A stretch of DNA of 6,778 nt, from contig VGNW01000126.1 in assembly GCA_016865955.1 (NCBI GenBank), positions 1-6,778 of the forward strand. The letters are read 5' to 3'. The DNA is from Chloroflexota bacterium (GTDB lineage Bacteria > Chloroflexota > Dehalococcoidia > SZUA-161). The stretch's first letter is position 1. Each line of letters starts with the position of its first letter. Below the pieces are notes generated by a model. That model searched no databases and was not told where the DNA came from. It saw nothing but the letters and a program-made list of their open reading frames with translations. A program made the translations under genes and the position numbers. Of the stretch, positions 1 through 5,870 are shown piece after piece.

Positions 1-134
1 ACTATCGGTTAGGCATAGCATCGGCGAGGAAGCTCCTTTCGGGACTCTGGACTATGTTCCCAAAAGGATACCTCATTTCCGCTGTTGTGCCAACCCTCCC
101 CCAACTTCTATATGCGCCCATCCCGCTGGAAACC

Positions 135-160
135 GTAGAACAAACGGTCAGTAATGACTG
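135..160. promoter_or_regulatory. Candidate GntR-type operator region upstream of the regulator gene
   Basis: The sequence GTAGAAC at 135-141, followed by AA, fits the GT-N3-AC core of FadR-subfamily operators (consensus TNGTNNNACNA), although the outer T on the left is replaced by C. A few bases downstream, CAGT (149-152) and ACTG (157-160) form a perfect 4-bp inverted repeat around AATG, again giving a GT...AC arrangement. Both lie 23-48 bp before the start codon of the GntR gene, a sensible place for autoregulation. The match is short and could be chance. No second copy was found upstream of the other genes. Confidence 0.25.
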
Positions 161-182
161 CCTGTAATCGAATTGAGGTTGC

Positions 183-896
183 ATGACTCCCAAGAAGCCG
201 CCTCCGGTGTTTAAGCCCATAGAGCCCCAAAAAGTCACGATGGATGCGATCCGCCAACTGCAGGACTCCATCCAGAAAGGCTACTATCCCCCTGGTTCCC
301 AGCTCCCATCCGAACGAGATCTGGCGCAGCAACTGAACATCAGCCGGCCCTCGGTGCGCGAGGCCATCAGCTTTCTTGAGGCACTAGGGCTGGTTACCTC
401 GATCACAGGGAGGGGCACTTTCGTGAACGAAATGGCGGGTCACAATGAGTTGCCCTCTTCGCTGCTAGGTTCTGAAAATCCCCTTCACATCCTTGAGACA
501 CGGGAGATCTTGGAAATTGGCCTCGCTGGGCACGCGGCACAGAGAAGAACCAGCGAAGATCTGACCATCATGAGACAACTGCTTGAGCGGATGAACGAGT
601 CTAGTATAGACGTCGCCACTTTTCTAGAGATAGACATGGAATTCCATCTTCAAATCGCAAAGGCTAGCCAAAACCCTGTTCTTGTGCAGCTGATGACCAC
701 TGTAGAGGACCTGATGAGGCGAGGGGCATGGCGGACGGTCAAAGAACGAAGCTCCTCCTTTCGCAAGCGACTGAATCGATATCGGGAGGATCATCAGAAC
801 ATATATGAAGCCATCGAGCAGGGAGATAGTGAAGCAGCCCAGGAGTGCATGCAGGAACACTTACGCGGTGTTATTGCAGATTTCACACCCAGCTAG
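183..896 (+). CDS. GntR-family transcriptional regulator, FadR subfamily (FCD domain)
   Basis: This 237-residue protein is a cytoplasmic one-component repressor or activator. Residues about 17-84 form the GntR winged helix-turn-helix, with the motifs PPGSQLPSERDLAQQL (36-51), SRPSVREAISFLEALGL (54-70) and the wing GRGTF (76-80). Residues about 100-232 form an all-helical FCD domain: the opening helix has LETREILE (104-111), and the likely metal-binding residues of the family are visible as D151 and H155 (DMEFH), H204 (EDHQNIYEA) and H226 (EHL). Retention of these ligands suggests that it binds a metal-coordinated small organic acid or sugar acid, which the sequence does not identify. The ATG at 183 is preceded by GAGG at 175-178 with short spacing. 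The length is normal for the family. It lies 94 bp upstream of the BtpA-like gene on the same strand and is the likely local regulator of the uptake cluster (inference). Confidence 0.93.
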   Translation: MTPKKPPPVFKPIEPQKVTMDAIRQLQDSIQKGYYPPGSQLPSERDLAQQLNISRPSVREAISFLEALGLVTSITGRGTFVNEMAGHNELPSSLLGSENPLHILETREILEIGLAGHAAQRRTSEDLTIMRQLLERMNESSIDVATFLEIDMEFHLQIAKASQNPVLVQLMTTVEDLMRRGAWRTVKERSSSFRKRLNRYREDHQNIYEAIEQGDSEAAQECMQEHLRGVIADFTPS

Positions 897-990
897 TATA
901 GCCTGGCGGAAATGAGCCAGTGATCTAGGCGGTCAAGGACCTGGAAATCTCGTAGGGTCTGCATGGCTTTTCAATGAAGGAGATAATCCA

Positions 991-1815
991 ATGAATCCCG
1001 TAGAGGAGTTCAAGAAGATGTTTCAAGTGGAGAAGCCAATCATCGGTATGGTGCACTTAGCTTCTCTGCCCGGGTCACCCGGGTATGTCGGAAACCTGGA
1101 TGAAGTTGCCAGCAGGGCTCTGGAAGAGGCCAAGACTCTATGGGAGGGAGGTGTCAGCGCTATCCTCGTTGAGAACCTGAACGACTATCCCTTCTTTCCC
1201 GAGACGACGGAACCCGAGACGGTTGCCTCCATGACACGCATTGCTCATGAGATCAGAAAGGCAATTCCCCTGCCGATAGGGATACAAGTGTTGAGAAACT
1301 CCTGGCAATCATCCATAGCTATTGCCTCGGTGATCGGTGGGAGCTTCATTCGGCTGAATGTCCTGACCGATGCCTTGGTAACCGACCAGGGGCTCATCCA
1401 GGGAGTGGCGCATAAGGCTGCGAGGTACAGGCAATTTCTAGGGGCTCAGGGGGTCAAGTTCTTTGCCGATATTTATTCAAAGCACGGTGCCCCTCTTGCT
1501 GCTAGGCCTTTGGGAGTTGTAGCCAGAGATATGGCCTACCGTGGGATGGCTGATGCCATCATTGTCTCAGGAGAGGAGACGCCGGACCCGCCGCGCAAGG
1601 AAGATATCGAGGCGGTCAAAAAGGCTGTCCCTGATAGGCCAGTGATCCTCGGAAGTGGCATGACCATCTCCAATGTTGAGCTACTGCGTTACGCCGACGG
1701 AGCCATTTTTGGCTACGGGGCGAAGAAGGACGGAGATTTGAGAAACCCGGTCGATCTGGAGCTGACAAAGCAATTCGTGAGCACTGTGCGAGAGTCTAGC
1801 TACCCGACACTTTAA
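991..1815 (+). CDS. BtpA/SgcQ-family TIM-barrel protein
   Basis: This 274-residue soluble protein has the hallmarks of the BtpA/SgcQ family along its whole length. They are IIGMVHLASLPGSP (17-30), ILVENLNDYPFF (58-69), IGIQVLRNSW (96-105), FIRLNV (119-124), the DQG segment (132-134), FADIYSKH (158-165), the phosphate-loop-like ILGSGMT (219-225) and the C-terminal KKDGDLRNPVD (245-255). The family is predicted to be a (beta/alpha)8 barrel. E. coli SgcQ lies in a sugar PTS/metabolism cluster, and cyanobacterial BtpA affects photosystem I, but no reaction is firmly established, so the substrate is not assigned. Here it sits between a GntR regulator and a sugar ABC importer, which favours a role in metabolism of the imported compound (inference). 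The start is set by AAGGAGAT at 977-984, six bases before the ATG. The segment SGEETPDPP (193-201) departs from the TG-rich loop I expect at that place in relatives. Confidence 0.9.
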   Translation: MNPVEEFKKMFQVEKPIIGMVHLASLPGSPGYVGNLDEVASRALEEAKTLWEGGVSAILVENLNDYPFFPETTEPETVASMTRIAHEIRKAIPLPIGIQVLRNSWQSSIAIASVIGGSFIRLNVLTDALVTDQGLIQGVAHKAARYRQFLGAQGVKFFADIYSKHGAPLAARPLGVVARDMAYRGMADAIIVSGEETPDPPRKEDIEAVKKAVPDRPVILGSGMTISNVELLRYADGAIFGYGAKKDGDLRNPVDLELTKQFVSTVRESSYPTL

Positions 1816-1819
1816 CAAC

Positions 1820-1843
1820 GAGGAGTTGACAGACATGCTCTGA
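1820..1843 (+). other. Orphan ribosome-binding site and start codon (possible start of a lost gene)
   Basis: Five bases after the BtpA-like stop codon there is GAGGAG (1820-1825), followed nine bases later by ATG CTC and then TGA (1835-1843). The arrangement looks like the translation start of a next operon gene that is broken off after two codons. The sequence just downstream leads into a transposase fragment, so an insertion or deletion may have removed the rest. The same bases also form a promoter -35 box, so the reading is uncertain. Confidence 0.3.
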
Positions 1844-1854
1844 TCGAGTAAAGT
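1826..1854 (+). promoter_or_regulatory. Putative sigma-70 type promoter before the transposase fragment
   Basis: A perfect TTGACA (1826-1831) is followed after exactly 17 bases by TAAAGT (1849-1854), which matches four of six positions of the -10 consensus. Transcription would begin near 1861, about 30 bases before the transposase start codon, and would read toward the binding-protein gene. The palindrome TTTGATCAAA (1859-1868) overlaps the expected start point. The spacing and -35 match are good, but no experiment or second copy supports it. Confidence 0.4.
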
Positions 1855-1892
1855 TGTTTTTGATCAAACGCAGCTTTGCAAGGAGGAGAGCT

Positions 1893-2378
1893 ATGTCGGG
1901 CAACTGCCTCTATCATACCTGGTTTGAGCAGATTCAGCAACTGCTCCCGGATGAGCGTGTCACCCGGCTGAGGAACTTCGTCTGGTTGATGGTCGGGATC
2001 TACCAAAGCAAATCAGTTCACTTGGGCGACATTGCCAGTAAGATCCCGGGGCGAGCCAAAGAACTCAGCCTCGTTCGGCGTCTGAGCCGGTTTCTGGCCA
2101 ACCCAGCGGTGCGGGTACGCGAATGGTACGCCCCTGTCGCCAGCAACCTGCTTCAGTCCATGGCCCAGACGGTGGGTGAAATTCGCTTGATTGCCGATGG
2201 AACCATGGCTATCCTTGGGAAAAAATTCGTCACCTGGCCGGTTCGTCTCGCCTCTCAGCTTCAGGCTAGGTTTGTTGGTAAGAAAGGCTCAAAAAGTGTC
2301 CAATCAAAGGGGTGCACTTCATGTTTTTTTGTTTGCCAATGTTGGACTGCTTCGCTGCGACGGTGGTGCTATTTTTGA
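1893..2378 (+). pseudogene. Truncated IS4-like (DDE) transposase, N-terminal part only
   Basis: The first 104 codons (1893-2204) look like the N-terminal region of an IS4-like transposase of a type I recall from Chloroflexota. They show HTWFEQIQQLLP (8-19), a helical segment LRNFVWLMVGIYQSKSVHL (26-44), the LVRRLSRFLANP region (60-71) and the segment LIADGT, whose D102 is the expected first catalytic aspartate. Directly after DGT the similarity I can recognise ends, and the frame runs on through unrelated Cys/Trp-rich sequence to a stop at 2376-2378. The second catalytic Asp, the YREK-type signature and the C-terminal half (normally roughly 200 or more further residues) are absent, so the element cannot move by itself. 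ATG 1893 is chosen because AGGAGGAG (1881-1888) lies four bases before it; the upstream in-frame start at 1854 has no such site. I could not find terminal repeats or a target duplication. The family assignment is from recalled similarity. Confidence 0.7.
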
Positions 2379-2590
2379 GCTATGGAGAGGCAGGAGGGAG
2401 GTCTTTTAAGAAGCCTGTAGGCCGCGACCTCACAAAACGATTTAGGCGCACGATAGGAGAGTGCGTGAGGTTGGAAAGCGACCGGCTATCTCTTGTGAAG
2501 GAGGTGAGAACGGAAAGAGATCAGAAGTACAAAGCTTTGGAGGGAAGGGCCTTAGGTGTTCAAGCCCTAGATGAGCAAAACAAAAGCTAG
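2312..2590 (+). pseudogene. Unrecognised open frame, possible 3' remnant of a lost operon gene
   Basis: From about 2312 a frame stays open to TAG at 2588-2590. It starts with a hydrophobic stretch of doubtful meaning, then becomes a strongly charged, helix-like segment (for example LESDRLSLVKEVRTERDQKY) and ends in QALDEQNKS. The tail ends immediately before the Shine-Dalgarno site of the binding-protein gene, as the end of an upstream operon gene would. No ribosome-binding site precedes 2312, and I recognise no family. It could be the C-terminal end of a gene destroyed by the neighbouring insertion, or simply non-coding sequence that happens to be open. The rest of 2205-2603 shows nothing else I can assign. 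Confidence 0.2.
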
Positions 2591-2603
2591 AAAGGAGTGA
2601 ATA

Positions 2604-3980
2604 ATGGGCGAGAAAGGAGTTTTTCTAAGCAAGAAGCGAACGCGCCGAGAGTTCCTGATTGACACAGCCAAGGTTGGTGTAGGTGTTACATTGGGGGCTG
2701 TAGGTCTGTCCAACTTGGTAGGATGCGCGCCGCGAGCTACCCCCACGCTTGCTCCCGCAGCTACTCCCACGGCTGCCCCGGCAGCTACCCCTACGCCTGC
2801 CCCGCCGGCAAAGGTAGACCTGCTGTTCTGGTACAGTAGCCCTGCGGATCCTCTGATCCAAGGCGTGGAGGATGGAGCCAAGCGGTTTATGGATTCGCAT
2901 CCCAACATCTCGGTGGCTACCGAGAGCTTTCCCTACGCAGAATTCTTCCAGAAGCTGGAGACCGCTTGGGCGGGTGGTGGGGGGCCAGACGCTTCCTGGA
3001 ATGACTTCATGTACATTCCAGTCTATGCGGACGCAGGCACCATCATTCCCCTGGATGACTACTTGCCAGCCGGATTCCTCGATGATTACCTTCCCGCGGT
3101 AGTCGAAGACATGGAGTACAAAGGCAAAATCTGGATGGCTAACATGCACCTATCAACCGAGGCCATCTTATACCACGAGGACATGCTGGATGAGGCTGGC
3201 ATCCGAAAACCCAGGAGCTACGATGAGAACTGGTCGTGGGACGAGTTTCTGGATGCATGCCTGAAGCTGACTAAGCGCAGCGGAGACGTGACTGAGGTAT
3301 GGGGTATCGTCACTCAGTACCCGCCCAGCATATACAGCGTTCAGCCTTTCATCCACCAGAACGGGGGCAAGATATGGGATGGAACCACCTTCGACGGTTT
3401 CCTCAACAGCCCTGAGACCATCGAGGCCATCCAGTTCTTCGTTGACTTGGCAGGCAAACACAAAGTTTTCCCTGTAGAGACAATCCCCGATATCTTCCAG
3501 ACCAGGAAGGTGGCCATGATCCTGAGCAATCCCTTCGTGTTCAGGGATATTCAAAATCGCTACCCAGACTTGAAGGTCGGCGTGGCTCCGTGTCCTCACC
3601 AGAAGACCTCCGCTGTACAGGGGGGAGGGTGGTGCATATCCATATCCGCCAATAGCAAGCACAAGGACCTGGCCTGGGAACTGGCCTACGAGGGATGGCT
3701 GAGCCAGGAAACCAACACCCGTTGGATCGACGTCACCGGCTATATGCCAGCCAGAAAATCCGTTCGTGATGCCCTGGATTGGGTGAAGGAGTATCCGTGG
3801 AGCATCTTCATGGAAGGGCTGGAAAAATACATGGTCCATCGCCCCAAGACCCACATCTACGGGTTCCTGAATGACCAGTTCAATGACATGCTCAGGGATG
3901 GAATGCTGGGCGTGGATGTGAAGGCCAAGATAGAGGCTATGGTGCCCAAACTAGAGGCTGAGCTGGCAAAATACAAATAA
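2604..3980 (+). CDS. Family-1 extracellular solute-binding lipoprotein of a sugar ABC importer
   Basis: This 458-residue protein is the substrate-capturing subunit of a CUT1-type carbohydrate importer, anchored outside the membrane. The N-terminus has a twin-arginine motif TRREFL (13-18), a hydrophobic segment (about 24-39) and the lipobox LVGC with C41 as the lipidated residue. Next comes a Thr/Pro/Ala linker (about 45-69) coded by three 24-bp repeats. The mature domain begins at VDLLFWYSS and shows the family layout: the early FFQKLETAWAGGGGPD segment, the YKGKIW/ILYHEDMLDEAGI region typical of MalE/UgpB-type proteins, NWSWDEFLDACLKLT, and GGGWCISISANSKHKDLAWELAYEGWL. Many aromatic residues fit a sugar-binding cleft, but the ligand cannot be named. 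ATG 2604 follows AAAGGAG (2591-2597) by six bases. The permeases lie downstream but are separated by an insertion sequence. Confidence 0.95.
   Translation: MGEKGVFLSKKRTRREFLIDTAKVGVGVTLGAVGLSNLVGCAPRATPTLAPAATPTAAPAATPTPAPPAKVDLLFWYSSPADPLIQGVEDGAKRFMDSHPNISVATESFPYAEFFQKLETAWAGGGGPDASWNDFMYIPVYADAGTIIPLDDYLPAGFLDDYLPAVVEDMEYKGKIWMANMHLSTEAILYHEDMLDEAGIRKPRSYDENWSWDEFLDACLKLTKRSGDVTEVWGIVTQYPPSIYSVQPFIHQNGGKIWDGTTFDGFLNSPETIEAIQFFVDLAGKHKVFPVETIPDIFQTRKVAMILSNPFVFRDIQNRYPDLKVGVAPCPHQKTSAVQGGGWCISISANSKHKDLAWELAYEGWLSQETNTRWIDVTGYMPARKSVRDALDWVKEYPWSIFMEGLEKYMVHRPKTHIYGFLNDQFNDMLRDGMLGVDVKAKIEAMVPKLEAELAKYK
2736..2807 (+). repeat. Three tandem 24-bp units coding the lipoprotein linker
   Basis: Units at 2736-2759, 2760-2783 and 2784-2807 each code for eight residues of the pattern A-T-P-T-x-A-P-x (ATPTLAPA, ATPTAAPA, ATPTPAPP). 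They form the flexible spacer between the lipid-anchored cysteine and the binding domain. The units differ mainly at wobble bases and at the fifth and eighth codons, so they are an old or selected repeat and not a fresh duplication. Unit number could vary between strains by slippage. Confidence 0.8.
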
Positions 3981-4021
3981 CAATTCTCTTCCATGCCTGC
4001 GGCACCGGTCTCGGTTTTGCT

Positions 4022-4068
4022 GATGTTGAGGGGCGCCAGGTTCAAATTCGACGGTGCCCCTCAACATC
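4022..4068 (+). terminator. Strong hairpin after the binding-protein gene (attenuating terminator or mRNA-stabilising stem)
   Basis: The arms 4022-4037 and 4053-4068 can pair over 16 bp with a single G-U wobble (4035/4055) and a 15-base loop. The inner half of the stem is GC-rich. It begins 41 bases after the binding-protein stop codon. No T-run follows the right arm, so it is not a textbook intrinsic terminator. A hairpin at the 3' end of a binding-protein gene, as after malE, usually protects that mRNA segment or partly stops transcription so that binding protein outnumbers permease; this is an inference here. Its right arm overlaps the left target duplication of the insertion sequence that follows. 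Confidence 0.65.
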
Positions 4069-4069
4069 T
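4062..4069 (+). repeat. Target site duplication, left copy (8 bp)
   Basis: CAACATCT directly abuts the left inverted repeat and matches CAGCATCT at 4834-4841 in seven of eight positions. An 8-bp duplication fits the 8-9 bp usual for IS1-family elements. The copy is also the outermost part of the hairpin's right arm. Confidence 0.7.
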
Positions 4070-4099
4070 GGCAGCTCTGCAATTAATCGTGAAGTAGGC
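4070..4099 (+). repeat. Left terminal inverted repeat of the IS1-like element
   Basis: It pairs with 4804-4833 in inverted orientation. The mismatches are at positions 3, 9, 10, 23, 25 and 28 of the repeat, and positions 11-22 (CAATTAATCGTG, at 4080-4091) are identical. Confidence 0.85.
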
Positions 4100-4104
4100 C
4101 GAAC

Positions 4105-4809
4105 TTGATAAAAATGGGTGCATCTGGCATACTGGTTGGGAGACAATATCCTGACCAGCGGTGGCTCTGGCCTTGCAGGTCAAAGCGTGTGCCCCGTGTC
4201 GGCCCCTTTTGGTCTGTTTTGACGGCTGGATGGCGTACATCCGGGCCTTCCGCCAGGTGTTTCGCACCCCACTGCGCGAAGGGCAGGTCGGCCGACCGCG
4301 CCTGATCCCGTGGCTGGACTTGGCGATGGGGCAGATCGTCAGGCGATACGCCCGCCGCCGCGTGGTGGGCATCGAACGGCGTATCATCCAGGGGAGTGAG
4401 GCCCTGGTACAACGCTTGGTGACGGTCAGTCAAAGGGCGCGGGATGCTGAACACGGCTTACATCGAACGCTTGCAGGCCACCTTTCGGAGTCGCCTGGCC
4501 TGTCTGGTCTGACGGGGCCGCAGCCTGGCGCGCACGGTGAAGACCCTGAAGGCAGGCATGTATCTGATGGGCTGCATCTACAACTTCTGTACCTGACACG
4601 AGAGTTTGCGTCTACCGCTCTATATCTCGGCCGATGTGTGTGAGCGGCGCCGTTGGATGTGGCGCACACCAGCCATGGCCGCCGGCTTAACAGATCATCG
4701 CTGGACGGTGTTCGAATTGCTCAGCTTTAAGGTGCCACCACCGCCTTATCTGCCACCCAAACGACGTGGGCGACCGCCGAAAGTGGTGCCTTTGACCCAA
4801 GCTGCGTAG
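4105..4809 (+). pseudogene. Degenerate IS1-like transposase gene (two frameshifts, two stops)
   Basis: The coding trace can be followed through three frame segments. From about 4105 to 4164 the frame ends in PDQRW. At about 4164 it shifts, and 4161-4434 reads LALQVKACAPCRPLLVCFDGWMAYIRAF and continues to ALVQRLVTVSQ. At about 4434 a one-base gain shifts it back, and the rest reads MLNTAYIERLQATFRSRLACLV, stop, RGRSLARTVKTLKAGMYLMG, then NFCT, stop, HESLRLPLY and on to LTQAA with the true stop at 4807-4809. The internal stops are at 4510-4512 and 4594-4596. The catalytic Asp in the DGW motif (4221-4223) and the catalytic Glu in YIER (4465-4467) remain visible. The zinc-finger/helix-turn-helix N-terminus and the first catalytic Asp are not recognisable. 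A basic GRPPK patch near the C-terminus resembles an AT-hook. The gene makes no working protein. Confidence 0.85.
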
Positions 4810-4833
4810 TCCACGATTAATTGTGGAGCTACC
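4804..4833 (-). repeat. Right terminal inverted repeat of the IS1-like element
   Basis: This is the inverted partner of 4070-4099, with the shared core at 4812-4823. It includes the stop codon of the transposase remnant. Confidence 0.85.
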
Positions 4834-4841
4834 CAGCATCT
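4834..4841 (+). repeat. Target site duplication, right copy (8 bp)
   Basis: CAGCATCT directly follows the right inverted repeat and matches the left copy at 4062-4069 except for one A/G difference, consistent with an old insertion. Confidence 0.7.
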
Positions 4842-4937
4842 CTGCTCACCCGGAAATTCTTGGCTAATTCGCGCCACTGTTGAATCTGGCCAAGGGTACG
4901 AATCAAGGATAAAAGGATAAGAAGGAGGATTTGCCAA

Positions 4938-5858
4938 GTGGAGATAGGGCAGGCCCTTCGGAAACGGAGGATCTTGGGTATCTCAAAGCTAAGATTGCAC
5001 GACTACATAAATGGCTACCTTTTTATCGCGCCTGCTCTTCTGGGCATCCTGATTTTCGGTGTGGTGCCACTAGTTTACGCTCTGTACATCAGTTTTCATG
5101 ACTATCACATTTTGAAGCCCCAAATGCAGTATGTGGGCCTCAAGAATTACAATGCTCTCTTAGAAGATTCGGTCTTTCGGAAATCCATTGTCAATACCAG
5201 CTATTATGCCCTGCTCCAGGTGTCATTGCAGACTATAGTTGCTCTGGGATTGGCCCTGTTGATCCAGAGAAAGGTCAAGGGGCTAGCCCTTTTCAGAGCG
5301 GCCTTCTATCTGCCGGTAGTCATCTCCGTTGTAGTGGCTTCCACTCTATGGAGGATCATATATGCTTCCGAGGGCGGATTGCTCAATAGCATTCTGTTGT
5401 CGCTGGGTCTTCCTAGGCAACCACTCTTGCTCAGCACCACCCAAGCCATACCTGCCCTGGCTATCATGATGACCTGGAAATGGGTTGGCTTCTCTATGCT
5501 TATTTTCCTAGCCGGCCTACAGGCCATACCGGAGGACTATTACGAAGCCGCTCAGATGGATGGCGCTAGTGGGTGGCGTAGCTTTCTTCACATCACCTTA
5601 CCCCTACTTAGAAGGCCCGGCCTCTACGTTGTTGCCACCAGCACTATAAACGCCTACAAGCTATTCACGCCCATCTACGTTATCACCCAAGGGGGGCCGG
5701 AGCAAAGCACCACTACCACCATCTTTTACATCTTCCGTACCGCTTTCCGTTGGTATAACATGGGTTCGGCTTCGGCTATGGCTTTCGTGTTTCTTTTGAT
5801 ACTCGTGGTGTTAACGGCCTTCCAATTCACCATTTTCCGAAGCGAAGTGGAATACTGA
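4938..5858 (+). CDS. Sugar ABC transporter permease, MalF/UgpA type
   Basis: This 306-residue inner-membrane protein is one half of the permease heterodimer of a CUT1 importer. Hydrophobic segments at about 28-52, 86-109, 121-143, 170-195, 223-245 and 276-299 give the six-helix core of the family without the large periplasmic insertion of E. coli MalF. The cytoplasmic EAA loop, which docks the ATPase, is clear at 203-223: E203-A-A, then D208-G-A and I219-T-L-P. The family motif YVGLKNY is at 65-71. The start is GTG 4938, chosen because AAGGAGGA (4922-4929) lies eight bases before it and a basic cytoplasmic tail follows. It is 12 bp upstream of the second permease, so the two are surely co-transcribed. 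The upstream binding-protein gene is 957 bp away because of the inserted element. Confidence 0.95.
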   Translation: MEIGQALRKRRILGISKLRLHDYINGYLFIAPALLGILIFGVVPLVYALYISFHDYHILKPQMQYVGLKNYNALLEDSVFRKSIVNTSYYALLQVSLQTIVALGLALLIQRKVKGLALFRAAFYLPVVISVVVASTLWRIIYASEGGLLNSILLSLGLPRQPLLLSTTQAIPALAIMMTWKWVGFSMLIFLAGLQAIPEDYYEAAQMDGASGWRSFLHITLPLLRRPGLYVVATSTINAYKLFTPIYVITQGGPEQSTTTTIFYIFRTAFRWYNMGSASAMAFVFLLILVVLTAFQFTIFRSEVEY

Positions 5859-5870
5859 GGTGAAGAGTAA

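Larger units (their letters stand above)
4070..4833 (+). mobile_element. Decayed IS1-like insertion sequence, 764 bp
   Basis: The element is delimited by imperfect inverted repeats of 30 bp (24 of 30 identical) that start with GG and share an uninterrupted 12-bp core, and by an 8-bp target duplication with one mismatch. It carries a single transposase gene, read in the same direction as the operon, whose last codon lies inside the right repeat. The transposase is broken by two frameshifts and two stop codons, so the element is inactive without help from a relative. The N-terminal part of the transposase is also missing even though both ends are present, which points to an internal deletion near the left end. 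The assignment to the IS1 family rests on the T-x-x-IER-x-x-x-x-x-R-x-x-LA-x-L motif and on the duplication length. Confidence 0.85.

Noticed and set aside
85..114. TTGTGC...TATATG as a promoter of the GntR gene
   Set aside because: The -35 match is weak and the spacing is 18 bp; not distinguishable from background.
903..920. CTGGC/GCCAG inverted repeat just after the GntR gene
   Set aside because: The stem is only 5 bp with an 8-base loop and no T-run, too weak to call a terminator.
931..941. GGTC-AAG-GACC small inverted repeat before the BtpA-like gene
   Set aside because: Four-base arms occur often by chance, and it does not match the operator core seen upstream of the regulator.
1838..2526. 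Possible terminal inverted repeats of the IS4-like fragment (CTGATC near 1840 versus GATCAG near 2519)
   Set aside because: Only six bases match and the similarity does not extend inward; no flanking duplication was found.
2625..3149. Open frame on the minus strand opposite the binding-protein gene (174 codons)
   Set aside because: It lies wholly within a clear coding gene, has arginine/serine-rich low-complexity sequence from the antisense of the Thr/Pro/Ala linker, and has no family signature.
3168..3854. Long minus-strand open frame (228 codons) opposite the binding-protein gene
   Set aside because: It is a codon-bias shadow of the sense gene with no recognisable domain and no ribosome-binding site.
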